Origin: CAG-390 sp045633005
GTDB lineage: Bacteria; Bacillota; Clostridia; Oscillospirales; CAG-272
DNA length: 32,943 nt
Assembly: GCA_045633005.1 (NCBI GenBank)
Contig: JAZQXT010000095.1
Location: forward strand, 1-32,943
Direction of reading: 5' to 3'
A program made the translations under genes and the position numbers. How positions within the stretch are numbered: the stretch's first letter is position 1; every line of letters begins with the position of its first letter. The notes below the pieces were generated by a model that had not been told where the DNA came from, did no database searches, and worked only from the letters and a program-made list of their open reading frames with translations. Shown here piece after piece: positions 1 through 7,264 of the stretch.

Positions 1-5
1 GTAAT

Positions 6-269
6 ATGCGTATGATCAAGAGAGACGTTTTCGAATATTTCAAAAAGGAGCCTGATGTGATGCAGGTGAAGGACGTGGTACGGCTGCTCCACTGCAGCAA
101 GAACACCGTGTACAAGCTGATCCACGAGGGGCGCATCGACACGGTAAAAATCGGACGCTCCATTCTCATTCCCAAAGCAGCGCTTGTGGAGATGATGGTG
201 AATGAAAAATATTATCAAATAATTAATCCAAGTTTTCCGAATTATCGCTGGACTTTCAAGAAGTGTTAA
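6..269 (+). CDS. Excisionase-like helix-turn-helix protein
   Basis: Small DNA-binding protein of the excisionase (MerR-like winged HTH, TIGR01764-like) type, likely to direct the adjacent integrase towards excision. Residues 16-55 carry the typical pattern: a PDV-x-x-VKDV start, the recognition helix SKNTVYKLIHEGRI, then a VKIGRSILIPK wing. I kept the start at 6 because the residues before PDV match the usual N-terminus of this family. A start at 60, behind an AAGGAG at 45-50, is possible, and because the window begins here the true start could lie further upstream. The last 22 residues are AT-rich and unlike the family, so the C-terminus may be degenerate. The integrase follows after 38 nt. 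The family call is fairly safe; the role in excision is inferred from context. Confidence 0.72.
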   Translation: MRMIKRDVFEYFKKEPDVMQVKDVVRLLHCSKNTVYKLIHEGRIDTVKIGRSILIPKAALVEMMVNEKYYQIINPSFPNYRWTFKKC

Positions 270-307
270 GGTATGATTGGTTCAATACAAAAAGGAGGCT
301 TAAAAAT

Positions 308-1492
308 ATGAAAAGAATCACAGGACGGCTTGCCGAGGACAAGGGAAAATACTATGCGGTGATCAATCTGCCGGCGGTGGACGGCAAGCGCAAGACCAAG
401 TGGCACACGCTAAACCTTGAAGCAAAGAAGGGGAACAAAAAAGAGGCGCAGCACCGCCTCAATCAGATCATCGATAAGTACAACTCGGGCGATATGTACC
501 TTGCCGAAAGTATGACGCACGCCGAGCGTGAGCGCAACCGCCTGGCGAACACGAAGATGCTCGACTACCTTGACGAGTGGTTGGAAGGACACAAGCACAA
601 TGTAGAAAAGCAGACATACCATCAGTACAAGCGTTATATCGACGGGCGCATCCGCGGGTTCTTCACGCCGCTTGATATCAAGGTCAAGGAGCTGACGGGT
701 GACGAGATCAACGACTTCTATACCTACCTTCGCAACGAAGGACTTGCAGGCTCGTCCTGCCAACGCTACCATAGCCTTCTGCATAAGGCGTTCAAGGACG
801 CAATGAAGAGAAGGATCATTTCCGCCAATCCCGTAGACCAAGCCAACCGCCCCAAGCGCGAACAGTATATTGCAACGTTCTACAACTCCGAGGAAGTGAA
901 GCAACTGCTCGAACTCGTCAAGGACGACGAGATATATATCCCGATCCTACTTGCCGCTTACTACGGTCTGCGCCGAAGCGAGGTGATAGGACTCAAGTGG
1001 TCGGCGATAGACTTTAGTGAGAACACTCTGGCAGTGCGCCATACCGTACACGCAACCGATGAAGGCATCGTCGCCAAGGACAGATTGAAAACGAAATCAT
1101 CCTACCGCACGCTGACGCTTGAACCGTTTGTCAGAGAGGAGCTTTTGAAGCACCGCGAGAAGCAAGAGAATATGAAAAAGCTTATGCGCTCGGCGTACTC
1201 AAAGGAATACACGGACTACGTCTGCGTGGACGTGCTCGGAAGGCTCTACGATCCCGACTTCGTAACAAGACACTTCGGAGATCTCTTGGAGAAGCATAAG
1301 CTGAAGAAGATACGCTTCCACGATCTTCGCCACTCCTGCGCCTCGGTGCTGCTCGCCCAAGGCATAACGATGAAGCAGATTCAGGAATGGCTCGGACACA
1401 GCGATATGAGTACGACTGCCAACATCTACAGCCACCTCGATGCCGTAACCAAGGCAGAAACAGGTGCCGCGATGAGTAAAGCGTTGGGGTGA
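308..1492 (+). CDS. Tyrosine recombinase / site-specific integrase
   Basis: Phage/ICE-type integrase of 394 residues that would catalyse integration and excision of the element at its attachment site. An N-terminal AP2-like arm-binding region (about 1-65) is followed by a SAM-like core-binding domain (about 80-180) and the catalytic domain (about 190-394). The full catalytic set is visible: R222 (GLRRSE), K261, H338-x-x-R341 (HDLRH), H364 (LGHS) and the nucleophile Y374 (IYSHL). I chose the ATG at 308 because AGGAGG lies at 293-298; an in-frame ATG at 263 lacks such a site. It follows the excisionase-like gene and points towards tRNA-Ser(CGA), the usual arrangement for a tRNA-targeted element. 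It appears intact. Confidence 0.93.
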   Translation: MKRITGRLAEDKGKYYAVINLPAVDGKRKTKWHTLNLEAKKGNKKEAQHRLNQIIDKYNSGDMYLAESMTHAERERNRLANTKMLDYLDEWLEGHKHNVEKQTYHQYKRYIDGRIRGFFTPLDIKVKELTGDEINDFYTYLRNEGLAGSSCQRYHSLLHKAFKDAMKRRIISANPVDQANRPKREQYIATFYNSEEVKQLLELVKDDEIYIPILLAAYYGLRRSEVIGLKWSAIDFSENTLAVRHTVHATDEGIVAKDRLKTKSSYRTLTLEPFVREELLKHREKQENMKKLMRSAYSKEYTDYVCVDVLGRLYDPDFVTRHFGDLLEKHKLKKIRFHDLRHSCASVLLAQGITMKQIQEWLGHSDMSTTANIYSHLDAVTKAETGAAMSKALG

Positions 1493-1506
1493 AAAGGGCA
1501 TAAGGA

Positions 1507-1532
1507 AAGGGCTGACCTTGCGGTCAGCCCTT
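1507..1532. terminator. Hairpin between convergent int and GIY-YIG genes
   Basis: Perfect 11-bp stem (AAGGGCTGACC / GGTCAGCCCTT) with a 4-nt loop, 14 nt after the integrase stop and 8 nt past the stop of the leftward nuclease gene. The T-tract is weak on both sides, so termination efficiency is uncertain. Its position between converging genes supports a shared terminator. Confidence 0.6.
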
Positions 1533-1540
1533 GAAATAAA

Positions 1541-2266
1541 TTATTTCTTCAACAATTCAGGATATCTTTTTAAGTAATATTTGAAATCAGATTCAGAAAC
1601 AATACTTTTCAATCTTTTGATATCCAAAAAGTCAATTAAATTTCTTGTTTTTCTGTTTGCTAAAACAGAAAGTTTTGCCATCGACTCACCTTCGGTATTA
1701 GTTTCACATGAGCCGATGCCGCCCGCTGTTCGATTCAACATATATCCCGAAAGAAAGTGTTTAACAATTTTTTCCTCGGTTTTGTATGTTGACAGTGTTT
1801 CAATGTAAAATATTCTCGTCGTATCTAATGCTCCAAATGAATCAATTGATAAAATTGAATTACAAACATCGCCAAAGATCAAACGCTCCAAAGATTTTCT
1901 TTTATTCCAATGGCTAATTATTCGGCGTTTAATGTTGTCAGAAATACCAATATATACTTGCTTATAATCATCCAATACAAGCATATATACGCCCGTTTTG
2001 TTATCGAGTTCGGTTAAATCATTGCATTCGATGAATTTGAATTTTTTGCATTGTTGCAACAAATATAAATTAAATTCATCAAAGTTAAGTGAGTTGAAAT
2101 ATGACATATTAAGATCATAATTCAAATCAGCCGTTGCTATTTGTTTGATATAGTGATCTTCTGTCCAGCCTGGTATTCCTTCTGGTTTGGCGGATAAATA
2201 AAATTCCTTATTGATATGATTTGTCGGTTTATCTTGAATCATTATTCCAAAATGCAAAATTCTCAT
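1541..2266 (-). CDS. GIY-YIG nuclease family protein
   Basis: Predicted GIY-YIG endonuclease of 241 residues; the physiological target is unknown. The signature is complete: GVY at 92-94, YIG at 105-107, arginines at 114-115, a glutamate at 156 in FYIETLSTY and an asparagine at 178 in MLNRTAGG, so the fold looks catalytically competent. About 85 N-terminal residues and 55 C-terminal residues flank the domain and I do not recognise them. The start at 2266 replaces a longer frame that would run into the tRNA; a weak AAGGCGG lies 9-10 nt upstream. The gene is clearly more AT-rich than its neighbours and sits between the integrase and tRNA-Ser, so it is likely cargo of the integrated element. Homing, defence or repair roles are all possible. 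Confidence 0.8.
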   Translation of the reverse strand: MRILHFGIMIQDKPTNHINKEFYLSAKPEGIPGWTEDHYIKQIATADLNYDLNMSYFNSLNFDEFNLYLLQQCKKFKFIECNDLTELDNKTGVYMLVLDDYKQVYIGISDNIKRRIISHWNKRKSLERLIFGDVCNSILSIDSFGALDTTRIFYIETLSTYKTEEKIVKHFLSGYMLNRTAGGIGSCETNTEGESMAKLSVLANRKTRNLIDFLDIKRLKSIVSESDFKYYLKRYPELLKK

Positions 2267-2286
2267 TTTCAAAACCGCCTTTTTAC

Positions 2287-2324
2287 AAAAATAAAGCCAC
2301 TTTAGATTGCTCCAAAGCGGCTTT
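2287..2324 (-). terminator. Intrinsic terminator of tRNA-Ser
   Basis: Read leftwards, the arms at 2324-2314 and 2303-2293 form an 11-bp stem (AAAGCCGCTTT with AAAGTGGCTTT, one G-U pair), followed by ATTTTT. It starts immediately after the encoded CCA of the tRNA. Confidence 0.85.
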
Positions 2325-2413
2325 TGGCGCAGAGAGAGGGATTCGAACCCTCGTAGGATTGCTCCCAAACTGATTTCGAGTCAGCCCCGTTATGACCACT
2401 TCGATATCTCTGC
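2325..2413 (-). tRNA. tRNA-Ser(CGA)
   Basis: Class II tRNA reading UCG codons. The 7-bp acceptor stem (GCAGAGA with TCTCTGC) is perfect. The anticodon loop CTCGAAA (anticodon CGA) closes on a 5-bp stem GCTGA/TCAGT. There is a long variable arm (TGGGAGCAATCCTAC), and the T arm is GAGGG-TTCGAAT-CCCTC. The discriminator is G, as expected for serine, and CCA is encoded at 2325-2327. The 3' end faces the integrase and nuclease genes, so this tRNA is the likely attachment target of the element. The tRNA itself is intact. Confidence 0.95.
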
Positions 2414-2614
2414 GTATTAAGTTGTTTTGAATTTTGCACGGCTTTTGCAAGGCCGATGGTAAAATGCGTTCACTCAAAATTCAAGAAAAATGAAGCATTT
2501 GCGAGATAATCGGAGAAAAGAAGAGCTTTCACAAGTTCAAAAGTGACGAATCAGTCTACATTTCGAGCGACCTGCGCGCGAGGGCAGGGGAACGTTCTTT
2601 TTCCAACGAGCAAT
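2414..2614 (-). other. Long transcribed leader upstream of tRNA-Ser
   Basis: About 195 nt lie between the predicted transcription start (near 2608) and the tRNA 5' end. I see no protein gene with a ribosome site here, and no SRP RNA or other RNA gene that I recognise. The segment includes a small GC-rich hairpin (CCTGC...GCAGG) near 2570-2590 and an internal A/T-rich stretch. It could be processed leader, an unrecognised small RNA, or simply spacer. Confidence 0.4.
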
Positions 2615-2643
2615 ATTATATCACAACAAAACCGATTTTGCAA
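2615..2643 (-). promoter_or_regulatory. Sigma-A promoter for tRNA-Ser
   Basis: Leftward -35 TTGCAA (2643-2638), 17-bp spacer and -10 TATAAT (2620-2615), with a TGA just before the -10 that makes it an extended -10. No competing gene start is present before the tRNA. Confidence 0.75.
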
Positions 2644-2696
2644 TAGAAAAATTCAAAAATATCAAAAAATACGAAAACTTTTCTAAACTTTTCTAA

Positions 2697-2731
2697 AAAA
2701 CATCGCGGAGAAGCCTTCTCCGCGATGTTTT
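2697..2731 (-). terminator. Terminator after the AIM24-family gene
   Basis: Long inverted repeat: AAAACATCGCGGAGAAG on the left arm, with its complement ending in TTTT on the right. It begins 12 nt past the leftward stop at 2743 and ends in a T-run on the minus strand. Being symmetrical, it could also act on rightward transcripts. Confidence 0.85.
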
Positions 2732-2742
2732 GGTATGTATTT

Positions 2743-3420
2743 TTACGACGTCGGGAAAAATCTGCGCATACTGTCGGCTACGGCGTTTATGGGCATGGTC
2801 TGAAGAATGACCTTACCGGGGCCCTTGACGACGGTGTTGAAAAGTCCCTCGCCGCCAAACAGCGCGTTCTTCGCGCCGGGAACGGAAACGATGTCCATGG
2901 AGCAGGTAGCGTCCATAGCGGCAAGGTAGCCCGTGTCTACGATGATGGACTGACCTGCGGCAAGCTCGTACTCACACGCGTGACCGTCGATCTCAATGAA
3001 CGCGGTGCCACTGCCCGAAAGTTTCTGCATAATGAAGCCCTCGCCGCCGAAAAGTCCCGCGCCGAGCTTCTTACGGAAATGCACGGAAAGAGTAACGCCC
3101 GATTCTGCGGCAAGGAAGCCGCTCTTCTGCACGATAAGCTCGTGACCGGGCTCGATCTTCACCGCGCGGATGGAGCCGGGGAAGCTCGATGCAAACGCGA
3201 TCTGACCTATGCCGCCCGTTGCGGTATATTTGTTCTGGAAGATCGCCTCGCCTGCGAACATTCTTCCGAGAGCCTTACCGAAGCCGCCGTTGGAGGTGGT
3301 CTCCATCTTCATATTGGGGCTCATCCAGCTCATGCTGCCCTTTTCGGTGATAACGGTCTCGCCCGCTTCAAGCTCACAGATAACGGCGGGGAGAGAATTT
3401 CCTACAATGTTGTATTTCAT
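2743..3420 (-). CDS. TIGR00266 / AIM24 family protein
   Basis: Protein of 225 residues of the AIM24/TIGR00266 family, a beta-rich fold found across bacteria; the yeast relative acts in the mitochondrial inner membrane, and the bacterial function is not established. Family hallmarks are the glycine-rich turns, for example the ETVITEKGSMSWMSPNMKME region (about 20-40), GGFGKALGRMFAGE (about 44-57), GAGLFGGEGFIMQKLSG (about 119-135) and NALFGGEGLF (about 185-194). There is no signal peptide or membrane helix. The upstream gene (PH-domain protein) ends 21 nt before its start, so the two are probably one transcript from the promoter at 3866-3894. The family assignment is firm; the role is unknown. 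Confidence 0.88.
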   Translation of the reverse strand: MKYNIVGNSLPAVICELEAGETVITEKGSMSWMSPNMKMETTSNGGFGKALGRMFAGEAIFQNKYTATGGIGQIAFASSFPGSIRAVKIEPGHELIVQKSGFLAAESGVTLSVHFRKKLGAGLFGGEGFIMQKLSGSGTAFIEIDGHACEYELAAGQSIIVDTGYLAAMDATCSMDIVSVPGAKNALFGGEGLFNTVVKGPGKVILQTMPINAVADSMRRFFPTS

Positions 3421-3441
3421 TTGTTTTTCTCCTTTAATAGA

Positions 3442-3822
3442 TTAGTCTTCGTGTTCGGTGTCGGCATCAACGAATTCACGCACGGCGACTCTGCGCTCGT
3501 TTCTTGCCTTTTCAACGAGATCGGAAAGCATCTCCTTCGTTTCACGCGAATTCTTGATATGCTTTATATCAAATTCGGGAGTGGACTTATCCCCTGAGCA
3601 ACAGTGAATAGTGCCGAGTCCGAATATGCGTTCACTAAATGAGCGCTTCAACGTAACGTCGGTTATTCTGTAAAGTCGTATCTCCTCCTCGGTGCGACTT
3701 AGAAAGCCAATGTCAAGGAGTACCTTTTCGTCAGTTATAAAATACCGAGTGAAAGACCACGGAAGTCCGAAAATGGTGCGCTTGCGATCTTGCCAGAGTA
3801 TTTCGCTAACGGTGTTCTTCAT
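3442..3822 (-). CDS. Bacterial PH-domain protein (YdbS/DUF304-like)
   Basis: Protein of 126 residues with one bacterial pleckstrin-homology-like domain. The characteristic stretch is RLYRITDVTLKRSFSERIFG followed by LGTI, about residues 49-72, which matches the bPH2 core (EIRLYRI-DV---RS--ER-FGLGTI). The usual N-terminal membrane helices of YdbS-type proteins are missing, so this is a soluble single-domain form, with a charged C-terminal tail (DADTEHED). A ribosome site GGGAGG precedes the ATG. It is the first gene of a two-gene leftward unit with the AIM24-family gene. The function is unknown; a membrane-associated scaffold role is only a guess. Confidence 0.8.
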   Translation of the reverse strand: MKNTVSEILWQDRKRTIFGLPWSFTRYFITDEKVLLDIGFLSRTEEEIRLYRITDVTLKRSFSERIFGLGTIHCCSGDKSTPEFDIKHIKNSRETKEMLSDLVEKARNERRVAVREFVDADTEHED

Positions 3823-3865
3823 AATTTACCTCCCGTAAAAGTATTGGATTTTACTCCGCAAATTA

Positions 3866-3894
3866 ATTATACCACATAAACTATATTATTGCAA
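3866..3894 (-). promoter_or_regulatory. Sigma-A promoter for PH/AIM24 unit
   Basis: Leftward -35 TTGCAA (3894-3889), 17-bp spacer and -10 TATAAT (3871-3866), with TGG directly before the -10. Transcription would begin about 35-40 nt before the PH-domain start codon. Confidence 0.75.
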
Positions 3895-3912
3895 GAAGTT
3901 TTTGCAATTTAT

Positions 3913-3929
3913 GGCAATAACCTATTGCC
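3913..3929. promoter_or_regulatory. Inverted repeat between divergent promoters (candidate operator)
   Basis: Perfect 7-bp arms GGCAATA / TATTGCC separated by 3 nt, overlapping the -35 of the rightward promoter at 3925. TTGCAA, itself a palindrome, also occurs twice nearby (3889-3894, 3902-3907). The position suggests a repressor site, but no regulator is encoded next to it. Confidence 0.4.
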
Positions 3930-3953
3930 TTATTTACCATTTCGTGGTATAAT
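3925..3953 (+). promoter_or_regulatory. Sigma-A promoter for small peptide / rsuA-like / tex
   Basis: -35 TTGCCT (3925-3930), 17-bp spacer and -10 TATAAT (3948-3953), with an extended TGG before the -10. No terminator is visible before tex, so it may drive the 31-residue peptide, the pseudouridine synthase and tex together. Confidence 0.72.
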
Positions 3954-4034
3954 TATACATATTTTGATTGTACGGCTCGTGTATTTGCGCCGCTCCGTGT
4001 CGATAATATTATCGAATACGGTAGGAGGTGTAAT

Positions 4035-4130
4035 ATGCACTCAAAGGAAAAGCTGCGCGATTTTTTCGTCGGGCTCGGTGTTGGACTTTTGTTTTTCGGC
4101 TGTACGATCATTTTTGTCTTGAATTCTTAA
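4035..4130 (+). CDS. 31-residue single-pass membrane peptide
   Basis: Short open frame with a strong ribosome site (AGGAGGTG at 4023-4030) and a normal ATG. The peptide has a charged start (MHSKEKLRD), then a hydrophobic helix of about 19 residues containing GLGVGLLFFGCTIIFVL, ending NS. It stops 12 nt before the GTG of the pseudouridine synthase, whose own ribosome site overlaps the gap, so the two are probably translated from one message. I do not recognise a family. The good initiation signal and clean membrane helix argue that it is real; it could alternatively be a leader peptide coupling translation to the next gene. Confidence 0.6.
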   Translation: MHSKEKLRDFFVGLGVGLLFFGCTIIFVLNS

Positions 4131-4142
4131 CGGAGGTGCGCG

Positions 4143-4850
4143 GTGCGACTTGACAGATTTCTCTCGGAAGCGGGCGTTGCTACGAGAAGCGAGGCTTCAC
4201 GCGCCGTAAGGCGCGGCGAGATCACCGTGAACGGCGTTGCCGCAAGATCCGCATCGGCAAACGTGCGCGAGGGCGTGGACCGCGTGTGCTTTCGCGGCGA
4301 GGAGATCGTTTACCGTAAAAACGTATTCGTGATGCTCAATAAGCCCGAGGGCTACGTCAGCGCGACCGAGGACAAAAACGCTCCCGTCGTCACGGAGCTT
4401 CTTGACGAGCGCGATGCGAAAAGAGTTTTTCCGTGCGGAAGGCTTGACAAATACACGCTCGGTCTTATGCTCTTGACCGACGACGGCGAGCTTTCGCACC
4501 GCCTTTTGTCGCCCGCGCGCCACGTGGCGAAAAAATACTACTATCGCATCGCCGCACCGCTTTCGGCAGAAGACGCCGAAAAGCTACGCACGGGCGTGTA
4601 TATCGAGGGCGGACATTTTTGCGCCGCGTACGAGCTTGAACTGACGGGCGATAGGGAAGGCTATATCACGCTCACCGAGGGCAGATACCATCAGATAAAG
4701 CAGATGCTTTACGCGGTAGGAAACGAGATAACCTACCTTGAGCGCATCACCTTCGGACCGCTCTCCCTTGATGACGCGCTTGAACGCGGCGAGTGGAGAT
4801 ATCTTACAGACGACGAAGTGGCGGCACTTTACAGCGCCGCGGGCTTATAA
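4143..4850 (+). CDS. RsuA/RluB-family rRNA pseudouridine synthase
   Basis: Converts a specific uridine in rRNA to pseudouridine. Residues 1-60 form an S4 RNA-binding domain (MRLDRFLSEAGVATRSEA start), and the remainder is the RsuA/RluB/E/F catalytic domain with the active-site motif GRLDKYTLGLMLLTDDG, D102 being the catalytic aspartate. GRYHQIKQM late in the protein is also typical. The length of 235 residues fits RsuA (small-subunit U516) better than RluB, but the exact target is not proven. The start is GTG at 4143, supported by GGAGG at 4132-4136 and by the family N-terminus. Tex follows after 22 nt. Confidence 0.88.
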   Translation: MRLDRFLSEAGVATRSEASRAVRRGEITVNGVAARSASANVREGVDRVCFRGEEIVYRKNVFVMLNKPEGYVSATEDKNAPVVTELLDERDAKRVFPCGRLDKYTLGLMLLTDDGELSHRLLSPARHVAKKYYYRIAAPLSAEDAEKLRTGVYIEGGHFCAAYELELTGDREGYITLTEGRYHQIKQMLYAVGNEITYLERITFGPLSLDDALERGEWRYLTDDEVAALYSAAGL

Positions 4851-4872
4851 ATATTATAGGAGACAAACGCAA

Positions 4873-7038
4873 ATGACCATCGAACAAATTCTTGCTGACG
4901 AGCTGAAACTTAAAGAGGAGCAGGTCGTCCGCACCGTCGAGCTTATCGACGAGGGAAACACGATTCCCTTTATTGCCAGATACCGTAAGGAAGTAACGGG
5001 CTCGCTTGACGATACCGTGCTTCGCGACCTTTACGACCGCCTTAACTATCTGCGCGGAATCGAAAAGCGCCGCGAGGAGGTCAAGAACCTTATCGCCGCG
5101 CAGGATAAGCTCACACCCGAGCTCGTTGCCGCTATCGACGCGGCGCAGACTATGACGGAGGTAGACGATATATACCGTCCCTACCGCCCCAAGAGAAAGA
5201 CCCGTGCATCCGTTGCGCGTGAAAAAGGACTTGAGCCCCTTGCCGATCTTCTCTTTGAGCAGCTTCCTGACTACGGAAAGACGCTTGACGAGCTTGCGGC
5301 AGAATATATAGATGAAGAAAAGGGCGTTGCGGACGCGGCGTCGGCTCTTGCGGGCGCACGCGATATAATTGCGGAAAATATTTCCGATAACGCATCCTGC
5401 CGTAAATCCGTCCGTACGCTTACTATGGAATACGGCGTTCTGGTTTCCAAGGACGCGGGCGAGGGCGCGTCGGTATACGAGCAGTATTACGATTTTTCCG
5501 AAAAGGTCAAAAAGATACTTCCGCACCGCGTTCTTGCAATAAACCGCGGCGAAAAGGAAGGATTTTTGAAGGTCTCCCTCGAGCCCGGAAGCGAGATCGT
5601 AAAGACTTATCTTTACCGTAAATTTGTCAAGGAAGGCGATAGCCCCGCCAAGGCGCAGGTCGCCGCCGCCGTTGACGATAGCTACGATAGACTTATCGCT
5701 CCGTCGGTCGAGCGCGAGATACGCAACGACCTTACCGACAACGCATCCGAGGGCGCGATAAAGGTGTTCTCCGATAACTTGAAGCATCTTCTTATGCAGT
5801 CTCCCCTTAAGGGCAAGACCGTAATGGGCTTTGACCCCGGCTACCGTACGGGCTGTAAGCTTGCCGTAGTCGACAAAACGGGCAAAGTCATAGATACTGC
5901 CGTTATTTATCCCACCAAGCCGCAGGAGCGAATTGCCGAAAGCACGAAGATAGTAAGCGGACTTATCCGCAAGTACGGCGTTGAAGTTATCGCTATCGGT
6001 AACGGTACTGCATCCAAGGAAAGCGAGATATTTATCGCAGGTCTGCTCCGCGATGCAAGCTTCAACTGCAAATATACTATGGTCAGCGAGGCGGGTGCGT
6101 CCGTATACTCCGCGTCAAAGCTTGGAGCAGAGGAGTTCCCCGATTTCGACGTAACACAGCGCTCTGCCGTCTCCATCGCACGTCGCTTGCAAGACCCCCT
6201 TGCAGAGCTTGTTAAGATAGAACCCAAGGCTGTCGGCGTTGGTCAGTATCAGCACGATATGAAGCCCGCAAGGCTTGACGAGGCACTCACGGGTGTCGTC
6301 GAGGACTGCGTAAACTCCGTCGGTATCGACCTTAATACCGCATCGTACTCGCTTTTGTCCTACGTTTCGGGCATAAGCAAGCCGATTGCAAAGAATATCG
6401 TCAAGTACCGCGAGGATAACGGTGAATTTGAGTCCCGCGCCGAGCTTCTTAAGGTTCCGCGCCTCGGCGCAAAGGCGTACGAGCAGTGCGCAGGCTTTTT
6501 GCGCGTGGTAGGCTCCGACGAGGTGCTTGACTCCACGGGCGTTCACCCCGAATCCTACGGCGCGGCTCGCGCACTTCTCGGTATGTTTGAGTACGACGAG
6601 AGCGAGATAAGACGCGGCGGCGTAAAGCTCCTCGGCAAAAAAGTAGCCGAGATGGGCAAGTCCAAGATATGCTCCGAGCTCGGCATAGGCGAGCCTACGC
6701 TTGAGGATATAGTAAATGAGCTTGAAAAGCCCGGACGCGATATCCGCGACGATTTCGAAGCCCCCCTGCTTCGCGACGACGTGCTTGATATCAATTCTCT
6801 TAAAGAGGGAATGATACTCACGGGAACGGTCAGAAACGTTATCGACTTCGGCGCGTTCGTCGATATCGGCGTGCATCAGGACGGACTCGTGCATATTTCG
6901 AGAATAAGCAATAAGTTCATAAAGCATCCCTCCGAGGTGCTTGCCGTTGGCGACGTAGTAAAGGTACAGGTGCTGTCCGTTGACGTTCAGAAGAAGCGCA
7001 TCGCCCTCACTATGAAGATAAAAGAGGATGCGCAATAA
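4873..7038 (+). CDS. tex: Tex family S1 RNA-binding transcription accessory protein
   Basis: Nucleic-acid-binding protein of 721 residues related to eukaryotic Spt6, thought to act at transcribing RNA polymerase. The order is the standard one: helical N-terminal region with RYRKEVTGSLDD (about 35-46), YqgF/RNase H-like domain beginning VMGFDPGYRTGCKLAVVD (D321), helix-hairpin-helix segment around 500-560 (SYVSGISKPIAKNIVKYRE), and a C-terminal S1 domain at about 645-718 (GTVRNVIDFGAFVDIGVHQD). The start at 4873 follows an AGGAG and restores the usual MTIEQIL N-terminus; a longer in-frame extension into the upstream gene is not credible. It lies 22 nt after the pseudouridine synthase gene, likely in the same transcript. 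Confidence 0.95.
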   Translation: MTIEQILADELKLKEEQVVRTVELIDEGNTIPFIARYRKEVTGSLDDTVLRDLYDRLNYLRGIEKRREEVKNLIAAQDKLTPELVAAIDAAQTMTEVDDIYRPYRPKRKTRASVAREKGLEPLADLLFEQLPDYGKTLDELAAEYIDEEKGVADAASALAGARDIIAENISDNASCRKSVRTLTMEYGVLVSKDAGEGASVYEQYYDFSEKVKKILPHRVLAINRGEKEGFLKVSLEPGSEIVKTYLYRKFVKEGDSPAKAQVAAAVDDSYDRLIAPSVEREIRNDLTDNASEGAIKVFSDNLKHLLMQSPLKGKTVMGFDPGYRTGCKLAVVDKTGKVIDTAVIYPTKPQERIAESTKIVSGLIRKYGVEVIAIGNGTASKESEIFIAGLLRDASFNCKYTMVSEAGASVYSASKLGAEEFPDFDVTQRSAVSIARRLQDPLAELVKIEPKAVGVGQYQHDMKPARLDEALTGVVEDCVNSVGIDLNTASYSLLSYVSGISKPIAKNIVKYREDNGEFESRAELLKVPRLGAKAYEQCAGFLRVVGSDEVLDSTGVHPESYGAARALLGMFEYDESEIRRGGVKLLGKKVAEMGKSKICSELGIGEPTLEDIVNELEKPGRDIRDDFEAPLLRDDVLDINSLKEGMILTGTVRNVIDFGAFVDIGVHQDGLVHISRISNKFIKHPSEVLAVGDVVKVQVLSVDVQKKRIALTMKIKEDAQ

Positions 7039-7264
7039 GCGGAGAGGGTAATTTAAATTAACCTTTGTGAACAACTTTTGAACAGAAAATACCGCAATAC
7101 TACGCAAAAAAATATCGATTTGTGCAATCTATACAAAACAAAAAGCAAAATTTTGGGGAATAAACACCTATCATTTTGCGCGAAAATTTGATACAATATA
7201 TATGTTATAAAATATTCGTGCTGTGCATTGGCACGACTCGTACAATCAAGGAGGAATTGATTTA

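Noticed and set aside
2414..2614. Bacterial SRP RNA next to tRNA-Ser
   Set aside because: The two are neighbours in some Bacillota, but the conserved GGAAGCAG-type domain IV loop is absent here.
2725..3597. 290-codon open frame on the plus strand
   Set aside because: Antisense to the AIM24-family gene and part of the PH-domain gene, both supported by family motifs and a leftward promoter and terminator.
5907..6227. Small antisense open frames within tex
   Set aside because: They have no ribosome site and simply mirror the codon bias of tex.
7080..7264. Riboswitch or T-box in front of the ABC ATPase
   Set aside because: Only an AT-rich stretch and one small hairpin are seen; no specifier loop, antiterminator or known aptamer core.
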